From contig JAQUSH010000001.1 in the NCBI GenBank assembly GCA_028715225.1, positions 1 to 19,243 on the forward strand: a stretch of DNA of 19,243 bases. Direction: 5' to 3'. The notes beneath the pieces were generated by a model. That model did not search any database, was not told the origin of the DNA, and worked only from the letters and a program-made list of their open reading frames with translations. This stretch comes from Candidatus Aenigmatarchaeota archaeon (GTDB taxonomy: Archaea > Aenigmatarchaeota > Aenigmatarchaeia > Aenigmatarchaeales > Aenigmatarchaeaceae). A program made the position numbers and the translations under genes. The number at the start of each line of letters is the position of its first letter. Positions within the stretch are counted from its first letter, which is position 1. Of the stretch, positions 1 to 6,223 are shown piece after piece.

Positions 1-23
1 TATTTATTTTTCATATAAAAATT

Positions 24-30
24 GAGGTGA
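24..30 (+). promoter_or_regulatory. Shine-Dalgarno site of EF-1A
   Basis: GAGGTGA matches the complement of the archaeal 16S rRNA 3' end (AGGAGGTGATC) and lies five bases before the ATG at 36. It contains an in-frame GTG at 27, which is better read as part of the ribosome binding site than as a start. Confidence 0.8.
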
Positions 31-35
31 AGAAA

Positions 36-1328
36 ATGGCTAACAAGCCACACATGAATTTAGTAACAGTAGGTCACGTAGACCATGGTAAGTCTACTTT
101 AGTTGGAAGACTTTTATGGGATACAGGTAACGTAAAGGAAGAAGAATTCAGAAAAATCAAAGAATTAGCAAAAGAACTGAAGAAAGAAACTTTCGAATTC
201 GCTTTCGTTATGGATAGATTAAAAGAAGAAAGAGAAAGAGGAGTTACAATCGATATTATGCATCAGAGATTTGATACACCAAAGTATTATTTCACTGTCA
301 TAGATGCACCAGGACACAGAGACTTTGTTAAAAACATGATTACTGGAGCATCACAAGCAGACGCTGCTATTGTAGTTGTATCTGCTAAGGACGGTATTCA
401 GGAACAGACAAAAGAGCACGTATTCTTGATTAAAGTTCTTGGTGTAAAGCAATTGATAGTTGCTTTAAACAAAATGGATGCAGTAAACTATGATCAAGCG
501 AAATTCAACGAACAGAAAGCTAATGTTGAAAAACTTTTGAAATCTGTAGGATATGACACAAGTAAAATTAACTTCATACCATTGTCAGCTTACAAAGGAG
601 ACAACATAGCTCACAAAGAAGATTCTGACGCAAAGAAAAATAACATGACATGGTATACTGGTCCAACATTGGTACAGGCTTTAGATATGTTAGTATTGCC
701 TGAGCAACCAGTTAACAAGCCATTGAGATTACCAGTACAGGATGTTTATACAATCACAGGTATCGGTACAGTTCCAGTTGGTAGAATTGAAACAGGAGTT
801 TTGAAACCAAACACAACTGTAGTCTTCGAACCATCTGGTGTAAAGGGAGAAGTAAAGACAATTGAAATGCACCATGAAATGGTATCAGAAGCAAAACCTG
901 GTGACAATGTAGGTTTCTCTGTAAGAGGAATCGGAAAAACTGATGTTAAAAGAGGAGACGTTGCTGGTCCGGTAGATAGCCCACCAACAGTTGCAAAAGA
1001 ATTCACAGCACAAATAATCGTATTGCAACATCCAAACGTAATAACAAAGGGTTATACACCAGTATTCCACGTTCACACATCGCAGACAGCATGCAAGATA
1101 ATTGAGATCCAGAAGAAACTAGATCCAAAGACAGGTGCTGTATTGCAGGAAAATCCTGACTTCATAAAAGCAGGAGACGCGGCAATAATAAAATGCGTAC
1201 CTAACAAACCTCTAGTAATTGAAGACAGCAAAGCATTCCCAGAATTAGCAAGATTCGCTATCAGAGACATGGGTATGACTGTTGCAGCAGGAGTTTGTTT
1301 GAGCGTAACACCAGCAAAGAAGGGATAA
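36..1328 (+). CDS. tuf: Translation elongation factor EF-1A (aEF1A)
   Basis: GTPase that brings aminoacyl-tRNA to the ribosomal A site. The 430-residue product has all the GTP-binding motifs: P-loop GHVDHGKST (residues 13-21), switch I ERGVTID with Thr71, DAPGH (90-94), NKMD (145-148) and SAY (184-186). The two beta-barrel domains follow, ending in a basic tail. Length is normal for archaeal EF-1A. The ATG at 36 is chosen because a GAGGTGA site lies five bases upstream and MANKPHMNL fits the usual archaeal N-terminus. Arginine codons are almost all AGA, as in a highly expressed gene. The promoter is probably before the window. A T-rich tract follows the stop, and S10, its common archaeal neighbour, lies two unknown genes further on. 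Confidence 0.98.
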   Translation: MANKPHMNLVTVGHVDHGKSTLVGRLLWDTGNVKEEEFRKIKELAKELKKETFEFAFVMDRLKEERERGVTIDIMHQRFDTPKYYFTVIDAPGHRDFVKNMITGASQADAAIVVVSAKDGIQEQTKEHVFLIKVLGVKQLIVALNKMDAVNYDQAKFNEQKANVEKLLKSVGYDTSKINFIPLSAYKGDNIAHKEDSDAKKNNMTWYTGPTLVQALDMLVLPEQPVNKPLRLPVQDVYTITGIGTVPVGRIETGVLKPNTTVVFEPSGVKGEVKTIEMHHEMVSEAKPGDNVGFSVRGIGKTDVKRGDVAGPVDSPPTVAKEFTAQIIVLQHPNVITKGYTPVFHVHTSQTACKIIEIQKKLDPKTGAVLQENPDFIKAGDAAIIKCVPNKPLVIEDSKAFPELARFAIRDMGMTVAAGVCLSVTPAKKG

Positions 1329-1340
1329 TACCCTTCTGAC

Positions 1341-1356
1341 CTTTTTCTTTTTTCTT
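1341..1356 (+). terminator. T-rich transcription terminator after EF-1A
   Basis: A pyrimidine tract with runs of five and six T (CTTTTTCTTTTTTCTT) starts 12 bases after the EF-1A stop. Archaeal RNA polymerase terminates at such T tracts without needing a hairpin. The next gene has its own promoter, which fits termination here. Confidence 0.55.
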
Positions 1357-1379
1357 ACAAGCTAGCGTGAGCTATAGGG

Positions 1380-1387
1380 TTTAAATC
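1380..1387 (+). promoter_or_regulatory. TATA box, leaderless promoter of the 89-aa gene
   Basis: TTTAAATC preceded by purines (GGG, BRE-like) begins 30 bases before the ATG at 1410. With the usual archaeal TATA-to-start distance, transcription would begin at or next to the ATG. There is no Shine-Dalgarno site. The same TTTAAATCCTTTTCT sequence recurs before the next gene. Confidence 0.7.
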
Positions 1388-1409
1388 CTTTTCTAAACAA
1401 AACTAAAAT

Positions 1410-1679
1410 ATGTATCGGATAAACAAAGTTAAAACTGGAAAAATCGGTATTACAATAGAAACTGATGAAGGAATATATATTTTTCCTAAAGATAGCGAAA
1501 TAGGAAGACGCGCAGATAAAGGAAGATATCTAGAAGTTATTGATATAGGTAATAACGAATATGCTGCTAAATTATATGTCAATGTTTCAAAGGGTAAAAG
1601 AAGGGTAGGAGAATCTACCATAAAAGTAATTAAGCCCATAAAAATAGCTAAGCAGACAAAACAAGAAAAATTAATCTAG
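1410..1679 (+). CDS. Unknown 89-aa protein, beta-rich
   Basis: I do not recognise this protein. The sequence alternates short hydrophobic stretches with turns (GKIGITIETDEGIYIF near residues 10-25, then KGRYLEVIDIGNNEYAAKLY), suggesting a small beta-barrel or SH3/OB-like fold. The C-terminus is basic and Lys/Gln-rich (residues 72-89). It has no membrane segment or Cys motif. It stands alone, with its own leaderless promoter 30 bases before the ATG and another promoter directly after its stop. It sits between EF-1A and S10. A nucleic-acid-binding role would fit the basic tail but is only a guess. CGC appears among its arginine codons, unlike EF-1A. Confidence 0.75.
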   Translation: MYRINKVKTGKIGITIETDEGIYIFPKDSEIGRRADKGRYLEVIDIGNNEYAAKLYVNVSKGKRRVGESTIKVIKPIKIAKQTKQEKLI

Positions 1680-1690
1680 TTACATATGGA

Positions 1691-1698
1691 TTTAAATC
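1691..1698 (+). promoter_or_regulatory. TATA box, leaderless promoter of the 209-aa gene
   Basis: TTTAAATC preceded by GGA begins 29 bases before the ATG at 1720. No Shine-Dalgarno site lies in the spacer. The first 15 bases are identical to the element at 1380. Confidence 0.7.
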
Positions 1699-1719
1699 CT
1701 TTTCTACCAAAGATGTTTT

Positions 1720-2349
1720 ATGCCAAAAGGAAGTCAAGGTTATTTTACTAGCTCAGATACAGGTACTGCACTTCTCGGAACTATTCGTATAGATGCGGTA
1801 TGGGATTTGGAAAAAGACTTCATGCAGGCAGCTTACGAACCAGAAGAACTTGCATTATATAATTCTGTTACTAAGCGGTATTCTGAAAGAACGCTTAAAA
1901 ATTTGTTAGAAAAAACCATTGATAAAAAATCAATATTTTATAATGTTCCTCATCAGATATTCAGTAGGGCTGATTATAAAGTCGCGGATTTGGAAAAAAT
2001 TAAAGTTAGAGTTCATACATCAAGACAAGAGTCTGGAGAAAAAATCTCAGAAAAATTGTTCACTGTCGGGAAGAAGCTGACCATTGCGTTGGAAGATAAG
2101 GAGAATGGTCTTCAAGGCACTCTTATTTTTGTAAGCAATCCTTTGCTGAAAGAACACTATGAAGAGGTTACGATATTGAAGCAGGGAGCAAGATGCACTT
2201 GCGTAGTTCCGTTTGATTTACGAGTCAAGGTGTTTGAAAACAACTCAGGTGGGTTCCTATACGAAACTCAACCAGCGCAGAATTTGTTAGAAGTATTCAA
2301 AGAACTCGATGTCTATGGAATTGAGGATCCAAGATGCATGAAGAAATAA
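1720..2349 (+). CDS. Unknown 209-aa protein
   Basis: I do not recognise this protein. It appears soluble, with no signal peptide or membrane helix. The N-terminal half has a helical stretch rich in Glu/Lys (about residues 30-75, with EPEELALYNSV). The middle and C-terminal parts look beta-rich (KIKVRVHTSRQ, KKLTIALEDKENG, GTLIFVSNPL, CTCVVPFDLRVKVFEN). Three cysteines (a CTC pair near residue 160 and one four residues from the end) do not form an obvious metal site. The ATG is chosen because the TTTAAATC box 29 bases upstream predicts a leaderless start. Arginine codons include CGT, CGG and CGA, unlike the ribosomal genes. S10 follows after 59 bases with its own promoter. Confidence 0.8.
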   Translation: MPKGSQGYFTSSDTGTALLGTIRIDAVWDLEKDFMQAAYEPEELALYNSVTKRYSERTLKNLLEKTIDKKSIFYNVPHQIFSRADYKVADLEKIKVRVHTSRQESGEKISEKLFTVGKKLTIALEDKENGLQGTLIFVSNPLLKEHYEEVTILKQGARCTCVVPFDLRVKVFENNSGGFLYETQPAQNLLEVFKELDVYGIEDPRCMKK

Positions 2350-2379
2350 AAATGATTTAATTCGTTAAACAATAACATA

Positions 2380-2387
2380 TTTAAACC
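2380..2387 (+). promoter_or_regulatory. TATA box, leaderless promoter of S10
   Basis: TTTAAACC in an AT-rich spacer begins 29 bases before the S10 ATG at 2409. No Shine-Dalgarno site precedes that ATG. Confidence 0.65.
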
Positions 2388-2408
2388 TTCAATTCTCTTA
2401 ATAGTTCT

Positions 2409-2729
2409 ATGCAGAAAGCAAGAATCAAACTATCGAGCGCAGATCCTGTTAAGATACAGCAGGTATGTGATGAATTAAAAGGAATATCTGAAAAGTTTGG
2501 AATAGTCATGAAAGGACCAATTCCAATGCCTACTAAGAAATTGAAAGTTACAACTATGAAGACTCCATGCGGCGATGGTACAGGTCATGGAAACGCAACA
2601 TGGGACAACTGGGAAATGAGAATACACAAGCGTGTTATTGATATTTCTGCTGACGAGCGAACACTGAGACAAGTTATGCGAGTGACTGTTCCTGAGGGCG
2701 TACAGATTTCTATACAACTTAAAGATTAG
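2409..2729 (+). CDS. rps10: Small ribosomal subunit protein uS10
   Basis: uS10 is a component of the 30S head. The 106-residue product has the family hallmarks MQKARIKLSS at the start, GPIPMPTKKL near residues 37-46, WEMRIHKRVIDI near 72-83 and the C-terminal VPEGVQISIQL. The loop before WEMRIHKR is a few residues longer than I expect in archaea (GDGTGHGNATWDN). It is not part of the main cluster here. It has its own leaderless promoter and is flanked by unknown genes on both sides, whereas archaeal rps10 usually follows EF-1A directly. The next gene's TATA box starts one base after the stop. Confidence 0.96.
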   Translation: MQKARIKLSSADPVKIQQVCDELKGISEKFGIVMKGPIPMPTKKLKVTTMKTPCGDGTGHGNATWDNWEMRIHKRVIDISADERTLRQVMRVTVPEGVQISIQLKD

Positions 2730-2730
2730 A

Positions 2731-2738
2731 TTTAAATC
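2731..2738 (+). promoter_or_regulatory. TATA box, leaderless promoter of the 172-aa gene
   Basis: TTTAAATC preceded by GA begins one base after the S10 stop codon and 29 bases before the ATG at 2760. This spacing selects that ATG over the in-frame TTG at 2742, which would lie upstream of the expected transcript start. Confidence 0.7.
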
Positions 2739-2759
2739 TCTTTGGGTGCAATTGTTTTT

Positions 2760-3278
2760 ATGGTGGACATAACCAAAGCTCTAGAATCTATAAATAAAGA
2801 ATGGGAAACCATAAAGCAAACTAAAAAGAGTCTTGAACATATTCAGAGTATTTTACCTAAAATTGGAAATCTCCAGGAAGGAGAATGGATCTATTCTGGA
2901 AGAAATGAAATAGCAGATACTGATAAAACAGAAAATATAGGATGCTTTGGAAAGGTTACTAAATGTTTAGAAGCAACACATGAATCTATAATAGTTGATA
3001 CGAGTAAAAATTATGTTATTTGGTATTTGACTAAGTCAGATGCTTACAAATTTGCGAAATCAAATGATAAAGTTAATGGTCGAGGATTGTTGTATACATC
3101 CTTCCCCCAAACCTTTTTTGTTCAGGAAGATGCGCGTGGTAGCAAAATATATGTTAAAGGAGATGAGCAAATTATTATCGGAGAAGAGAAAATCAATGAA
3201 CATATTGGTAATCAATTAGGCGGTTCAATTGAAAAATTCTTAAAAGACTTTAAACAGAAATATCCAGACTCTAAGTAA
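2760..3278 (+). CDS. Unknown 172-aa protein with N-terminal helix
   Basis: I do not recognise this protein. Residues 1-40 are strongly helical and charged (ITKALESINKEWETIKQTKKSLEH split over about residues 4-27) and could form a short coiled coil. A mixed alpha/beta region follows, with aromatic patches (NYVIWYLTKSDAYKFAKS, LLYTSFPQTFFVQED), then a Lys-rich C-terminal helix. It has no signal peptide or membrane helix. The ATG at 2760 is 29 bases from a TTTAAATC box and so would be leaderless. A longer reading from TTG 2742 is unlikely. It is a stand-alone gene between S10 and the 397-aa gene. No function can be proposed from the sequence alone. Confidence 0.8.
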   Translation: MVDITKALESINKEWETIKQTKKSLEHIQSILPKIGNLQEGEWIYSGRNEIADTDKTENIGCFGKVTKCLEATHESIIVDTSKNYVIWYLTKSDAYKFAKSNDKVNGRGLLYTSFPQTFFVQEDARGSKIYVKGDEQIIIGEEKINEHIGNQLGGSIEKFLKDFKQKYPDSK

Positions 3279-3311
3279 TTATTTAACTTATATATACAAT
3301 TAAGGAATTAG

Positions 3312-3319
3312 TTTAAATC
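3312..3319 (+). promoter_or_regulatory. TATA box, leaderless promoter of the 397-aa gene
   Basis: TTTAAATC begins 30 bases before the ATG at 3342. It is followed by TCTTT as in the element at 2731. There is no Shine-Dalgarno site. Confidence 0.7.
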
Positions 3320-3341
3320 TCTTTCCAATTATTAATTTCTT

Positions 3342-4535
3342 ATGCAGATTGAATACCACCCAACACGTAATCAGCAAAAAGCTTTATATTATTTATCTCT
3401 GGATAAAAAGCAGCGCAAGAAGCTTGATATAGAGACCCCCGGCAGAACAACTTTAATGAATATGTGGCGTGATGGAGTCTTGGGTGCGTATTGGAGATCT
3501 GGAAGGAGTGGCTGGTATCGTAAATTCTTTTTGCCAGATGATATAAAATCCCAGATGAATGCTAGTAACACTCCAGAGAGCATAGTAATTGATATTGATG
3601 ATAATGATAGATATGCTGTCTTAGATTCTGCAGCGAAGTTATGGGAAGGAAATAAAACAGTATCGATTGAAAAGCAGTTTAGCAGAATAGTATGTAATCC
3701 GGGAGGATCTTATTATGATAGATATAAAACAAAAACAGAAAAATATCAAGTTAAAGTTGTACCAGATTTTTCTATATCTAAAGACACTGGTCTTTCACTT
3801 GAAACTGTTCGCGATTCTATAAAATGGTTAGATAGGCGCGGCTTTTTGATTAGAGTTCTTGAATCTGATACCGATGCAGATAGCTATGCACAAGAGGCTA
3901 TAGACAGGATAGATGGCTATCATAAAGGTAAACGTGATATACCTTGGGTAGAAGAACAGGAACCATATCTTCCAGAACATATGCCGGAACGTGTTCGCAG
4001 AGGCTTTATTAAATTGTGTGGAGATACGAAACTGGATAAACCATCATATACATTGGCCAAAAACAATGCAGAAGTAAGATATAGACTTGAGATTGATGAT
4101 CCCGGCTTCTTCGATTTTCTTGGAGATGTGATAAGATTAGATGTTGAAGCAGAACTTATGAAACGTGCTGTTAGACGAGTAGAGGAAGACATAGCAAGAT
4201 GGGGCGACTATAGTAAACGTGATTTAAGTAGATATGGGTGGCATGATCATGATCTATGTTTCCTTTGCGACTTCAAAGAAGCATTCTTTAGAGAGAAACA
4301 GATATTTGAGTCTAGAGCAGCCTGTGCGTTTTTGGCAGATACAGATGAATCAATGTTACCAGTAGATATACTTAGAAGATTAACAATTCAAACACTGGAA
4401 GAATCTTCTATTATAGGTGCGAGATTTACACCATTAAGATATAGGCGCATAAAGGAGCTTAGTGAGAAAAATAATGCATCTGTTTCAAATGATACTATTG
4501 AAAATACGGAAAATCAAGAAATAATATCACATTAA
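3342..4535 (+). CDS. Unknown 397-aa protein with winged-helix-like segments
   Basis: I cannot assign this to a family. Residues 143-172 (FSISKDTGLSLETVRDSIKW then LDRRGFLIRV) read as a helix-turn-helix with the 'TGLS..TVR..I..L..RGFL' pattern of winged-helix proteins. Residues 8-64 could be a second one, ending in a wing-like GRSGWYRKFFL. The C-terminal half is helical and charged, with C307 and C310 (CFLC) as the only close Cys pair. The Ser/Asn/Glu-rich last 25 residues look disordered. It is probably a DNA-binding or regulatory protein (inference). Arginine is often CGT or CGC, in contrast to nearly exclusive AGA in the ribosomal genes, which may reflect lower expression or transfer. It has its own leaderless promoter. 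The stop overlaps the tRNA promoter. Confidence 0.8.
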   Translation: MQIEYHPTRNQQKALYYLSLDKKQRKKLDIETPGRTTLMNMWRDGVLGAYWRSGRSGWYRKFFLPDDIKSQMNASNTPESIVIDIDDNDRYAVLDSAAKLWEGNKTVSIEKQFSRIVCNPGGSYYDRYKTKTEKYQVKVVPDFSISKDTGLSLETVRDSIKWLDRRGFLIRVLESDTDADSYAQEAIDRIDGYHKGKRDIPWVEEQEPYLPEHMPERVRRGFIKLCGDTKLDKPSYTLAKNNAEVRYRLEIDDPGFFDFLGDVIRLDVEAELMKRAVRRVEEDIARWGDYSKRDLSRYGWHDHDLCFLCDFKEAFFREKQIFESRAACAFLADTDESMLPVDILRRLTIQTLEESSIIGARFTPLRYRRIKELSEKNNASVSNDTIENTENQEIISH

Positions 4536-4539
4536 ATAT
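4532..4539 (+). promoter_or_regulatory. TATA box of the tRNA-Ser gene
   Basis: TTAAATAT begins 31 bases before the first tRNA base and overlaps the stop codon of the preceding gene. Confidence 0.55.
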
Positions 4540-4562
4540 TTCTAACTTAAATTATTTCTTAA

Positions 4563-4660
4563 GCCGAGTTGGCCCAGCGGTACGGCGCAAGCCTGGAATT
4601 TTATAACAGTTAGCTTGTTCCCTTCGGGGTTCGGGAGTTCGAATCTCCCACTCGGCGCCA
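4563..4660 (+). tRNA. tRNA-Ser (anticodon GGA), intron-containing, CCA encoded
   Basis: The 98-base gene folds as a class II tRNA. The acceptor stem GCCGAGT (4563-4569) pairs with ACTCGGC (4650-4656). The D stem is GCC/GGC (4572-4574/4584-4586), and the anticodon stem is CAAGC/GCTTG (4588-4592/4613-4617). A long variable arm has a CCC-TTCG-GGG hairpin (4620-4629). The T stem is GGGAG/CTCCC around loop TTCGAAT (4638-4644). The anticodon loop is 20 bases long. Reading CT-GGA-A and removing 13 bases after position 37 restores a seven-base loop with anticodon GGA. Discriminator G73 fits archaeal serine tRNA and argues against leucine, which has A73. CCA (4658-4660) is encoded. It reads UCC and UCU codons. 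Confidence 0.93.
4599..4611 (+). other. Predicted 13-base tRNA intron (position 37/38)
   Basis: TTTTATAACAGTT interrupts the anticodon loop after A37. A relaxed bulge-helix-bulge can be drawn. C32-U33-G34 pairs with CAG at 4607-4609, with an unpaired G35/A next to it. Three-base bulges AAU and UUA carry the two cleavage sites, leaving A38 to complete the loop. This is close to the smallest archaeal tRNA introns and would need the splicing endonuclease to accept an imperfect motif. Confidence 0.75.
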
Positions 4661-4668
4661 TTTAAATA
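4661..4668 (+). promoter_or_regulatory. TATA box, leaderless promoter abutting the tRNA CCA end
   Basis: TTTAAATA starts on the base after the tRNA CCA and lies 29 bases before the ATG at 4690. There is no Shine-Dalgarno site, so the transcript should be leaderless. Confidence 0.7.
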
Positions 4669-4689
4669 TGTTATAACAATATTCTAATT

Positions 4690-5154
4690 ATGTTCGAAAA
4701 AGAAATAATGGTTGCTTTAGCAAATGTAATACCAACAACAGAACAGATAGGAGGAATAAGCTTAGGACTTACTCTGGGATTAAATCCAGCCACAGTTTTA
4801 TTGATTTCACTTACAGTCAACTGTTTGTTATTCTTTCCAATATATTTTGGTCTGACATTTATTCATGACAAATTCTTGTACAAAATAAAAATATTTGATA
4901 AATATTTAGATCACGTGCAAAGAAAAGGAAAGCCTTATGTCGACAAATACGGAATATTTGGTTTGACACTATTCATAGCATTGCCTACACCGCTGACAGG
5001 AACCTATACAGCGTCTATATTAGGATGGTTTTTAGACCTAGACTGGAAAAAAGCATTTTTAGCAATCGCAGTAGGTTCAACAATAGGAGCCTTTGTAATA
5101 TACTTCGGTTATTTTGGAATATACAATATTCTGAAAGCAATGATAAACCTTTAA
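4690..5154 (+). CDS. Small multidrug export family (COG2426-like) membrane protein
   Basis: This is an integral membrane protein of 154 residues that resembles the COG2426 / Sm_multidrug_ex (PF06695) family. Hydrophobic segments lie at about residues 20-58 (with LGLTLGLNPATVLL), 87-113 and 119-148. Between the halves is a basic cytosolic stretch (61-86). The family signature, a Pro-rich re-entrant-looking motif, is ALPTPLTGTYTAS at 97-109, followed by DLDWKKAFLAIAVGS. The substrate is not known, and the 'multidrug' name is historical. The ATG at 4690 is 29 bases after a TTTAAATA box (leaderless start). A second in-frame ATG at 4708 is less likely. It has no functional link to the tRNA or the ribosomal genes around it that I can see. 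Its stop overlaps another TTTAAATA element. Confidence 0.82.
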   Translation: MFEKEIMVALANVIPTTEQIGGISLGLTLGLNPATVLLISLTVNCLLFFPIYFGLTFIHDKFLYKIKIFDKYLDHVQRKGKPYVDKYGIFGLTLFIALPTPLTGTYTASILGWFLDLDWKKAFLAIAVGSTIGAFVIYFGYFGIYNILKAMINL

Positions 5155-5157
5155 ATA
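5150..5157 (+). promoter_or_regulatory. Possible distal promoter of the L3 cluster
   Basis: TTTAAATA overlaps the stop of the membrane protein gene. By the spacing seen elsewhere in this window, transcription would start near 5178-5180. That would give either a leader of about 95 bases before L3 or a leaderless TTG start of a 35-codon frame. Confidence 0.45.
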
Positions 5158-5177
5158 CCTTCGGAATATACTATTCT

Positions 5178-5285
5178 TTGGAAAGTTTTTGTGTATATCG
5201 TGTTCTGAGAGAAGCTAGGGAAAGCTATATAAAAGTTAAAAATGGTAAAATAGACAACATAAGAGTGGTTTCATGCCGCATATAA
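5178..5285 (+). CDS. Possible leaderless 35-aa upstream ORF overlapping L3
   Basis: This is a short open frame beginning with TTG 28 bases after the TTTAAATA box at 5150 and ending 13 bases inside L3 in another frame. The product would be basic (…YIKVKNGKIDNIRVVSCRI at the C-terminus). I recognise no family. In its favour are the TATA-to-start spacing, the same as for five leaderless genes nearby, and the overlap with the next start, as is common here. Against it are the TTG start, the small size, mixed Arg codons and a second TATA-like element inside it at 5226. It may be a translated leader, a gene remnant or chance. Confidence 0.25.
   Translation: MESFCVYRVLREARESYIKVKNGKIDNIRVVSCRI
5226..5234 (+). 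promoter_or_regulatory. Possible proximal promoter of the L3 cluster
   Basis: TATATAAAA lies 47 bases before the L3 ATG, which would give a leader of about 15-20 bases. That leader contains AGTGGT, only a weak Shine-Dalgarno match. It is the more conventional of the two candidate promoters for the cluster. Confidence 0.5.
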
Positions 5286-6223
5286 GAAGACCTTTGAGAG
5301 GTAGCCGAGCATTTTGGCCTAAAAAAAGAGCCAAGCGAATCTACCCTAAGATACAAAGATGGCCTGTCGTACAGGCAGCAATACCGTTAGGTTTCAGCGG
5401 CTACAAGGCAGGAATGACACATGTCATGCTTGTTGACACAAATACTAATTCAAAAACAAAAGGACAATTGATATCAAGACCAGTTACAGTTCTTGAATGT
5501 CCTCCTTTGTTCGTTTACGGAATAAGAGGTTATTCAGCTTCTAATTCTACTGATGTTTTCTTCGACAAACCTTCAAAAAATCTTTCCAGAAAAATAAAAT
5601 TACCAAAAACACCAAAGATGTCTTTGGAAAAAATTGATGGAAAGAAATTTGACAGAATAAATCTGGTATGCAACACGCAGCCTGTTTTCAAAAAAACACC
5701 TGAAGTATTTGAAGTTGCTCTTGGTGGTACACCAGAGGAACAACTTAATTTTGCTAAAAACAATTTAGGAAAGGAAATAAAATTATCAGACGTTTTCAAG
5801 GAAGGAGATTTTGTTGATGCTATTGCTGTAACCAGAGGAAAAGGCTTCCAGGGTACAGTAAAAAGATTCGGAACAAGAATACAGGGAAGAAAAAACGAAC
5901 AGGCTCACAGAAAGATCGGTAACCACGGCCAGGACAATCCTGGTAAAATAAGAAATTCTGTTCCTCAGGCAGGTCAATTAGGTTTCCAGACAAGAACAGA
6001 GTTCAACAAAAAAATACTTAAGATATCTTCTGGCTCTGATATAAATCCTAAGAGCGGTTTTGTAAATTACGGATTGATAAACGGTGATTATGTTTTAATT
6101 GAAGGAAGCGTTCCTGGTCCAAGAAAAAGACTGATAAGATTAAGGACAGCGCTTAGACCTTTCAAAACAAAATATCCAGTTGATATAAAATATATTTCAA
6201 TTGAATCAAAGCAAGGTGACTAA
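5273..6223 (+). CDS. rpl3: Large ribosomal subunit protein uL3
   Basis: First gene of the ribosomal protein cluster. uL3 has a globular domain on the 50S surface and a long finger reaching the peptidyl transferase centre. The product is 316 residues, near the archaeal norm. The archaeal N-terminus has basic PHIRRPLRGSRAFWPKKRA, GFSGYKAGMTH is at 40-50, and the finger GKGFQGTVKRFGTR starts at about 189. The odd part is the finger tip at residues 216-224, GNHGQDNPG. Archaeal and eukaryotic uL3 normally have a tryptophan there (GPWNP or GAWHP). Here Asp221 stands in its place, and the segment resembles bacterial GQNxTPG. The downstream PQAGQLGFQTRTEFNKK is standard. The stop is immediately followed by the L4 ATG. 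Confidence 0.97.
   Translation: MPHIRRPLRGSRAFWPKKRAKRIYPKIQRWPVVQAAIPLGFSGYKAGMTHVMLVDTNTNSKTKGQLISRPVTVLECPPLFVYGIRGYSASNSTDVFFDKPSKNLSRKIKLPKTPKMSLEKIDGKKFDRINLVCNTQPVFKKTPEVFEVALGGTPEEQLNFAKNNLGKEIKLSDVFKEGDFVDAIAVTRGKGFQGTVKRFGTRIQGRKNEQAHRKIGNHGQDNPGKIRNSVPQAGQLGFQTRTEFNKKILKISSGSDINPKSGFVNYGLINGDYVLIEGSVPGPRKRLIRLRTALRPFKTKYPVDIKYISIESKQGD

Noticed and set aside
27..35. GTG start adding three residues to EF-1A
   Set aside because: The GTG is part of the GAGGTGA ribosome binding site of the ATG at 36, and the archaeal family starts at the later position.
1363..1374. Small hairpin TAGC-GTGA-GCTA after EF-1A as a terminator or regulatory stem
   Set aside because: The stem has only four base pairs and lies after the T-rich tract, which is the better termination signal. 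It could easily occur by chance.
3279..3341. CRISPR, IS element or inverted-repeat structure in the unknown-gene block
   Set aside because: No repeats, terminal inverted repeats, transposase or integrase motifs are visible there. The spacers are just AT-rich promoter regions.
4563..4660. tRNA-Leu reading of the class II tRNA
   Set aside because: The discriminator base is G rather than the A required for archaeal leucine tRNA, and the only loop reading with U33 and a purine at 37 gives GGA (serine).
5242..5253. ATG-GTA-AAA-TAG mini-frame in the L3 leader
   Set aside because: It has three codons with no ribosome binding site, and the proximal promoter would start after it.
5025..5285. 86-codon frame overlapping the membrane protein gene and L3
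   Set aside because: Its first half is a frame-shifted shadow of the membrane protein gene. Only the part after 5178 is considered, as a weak candidate.
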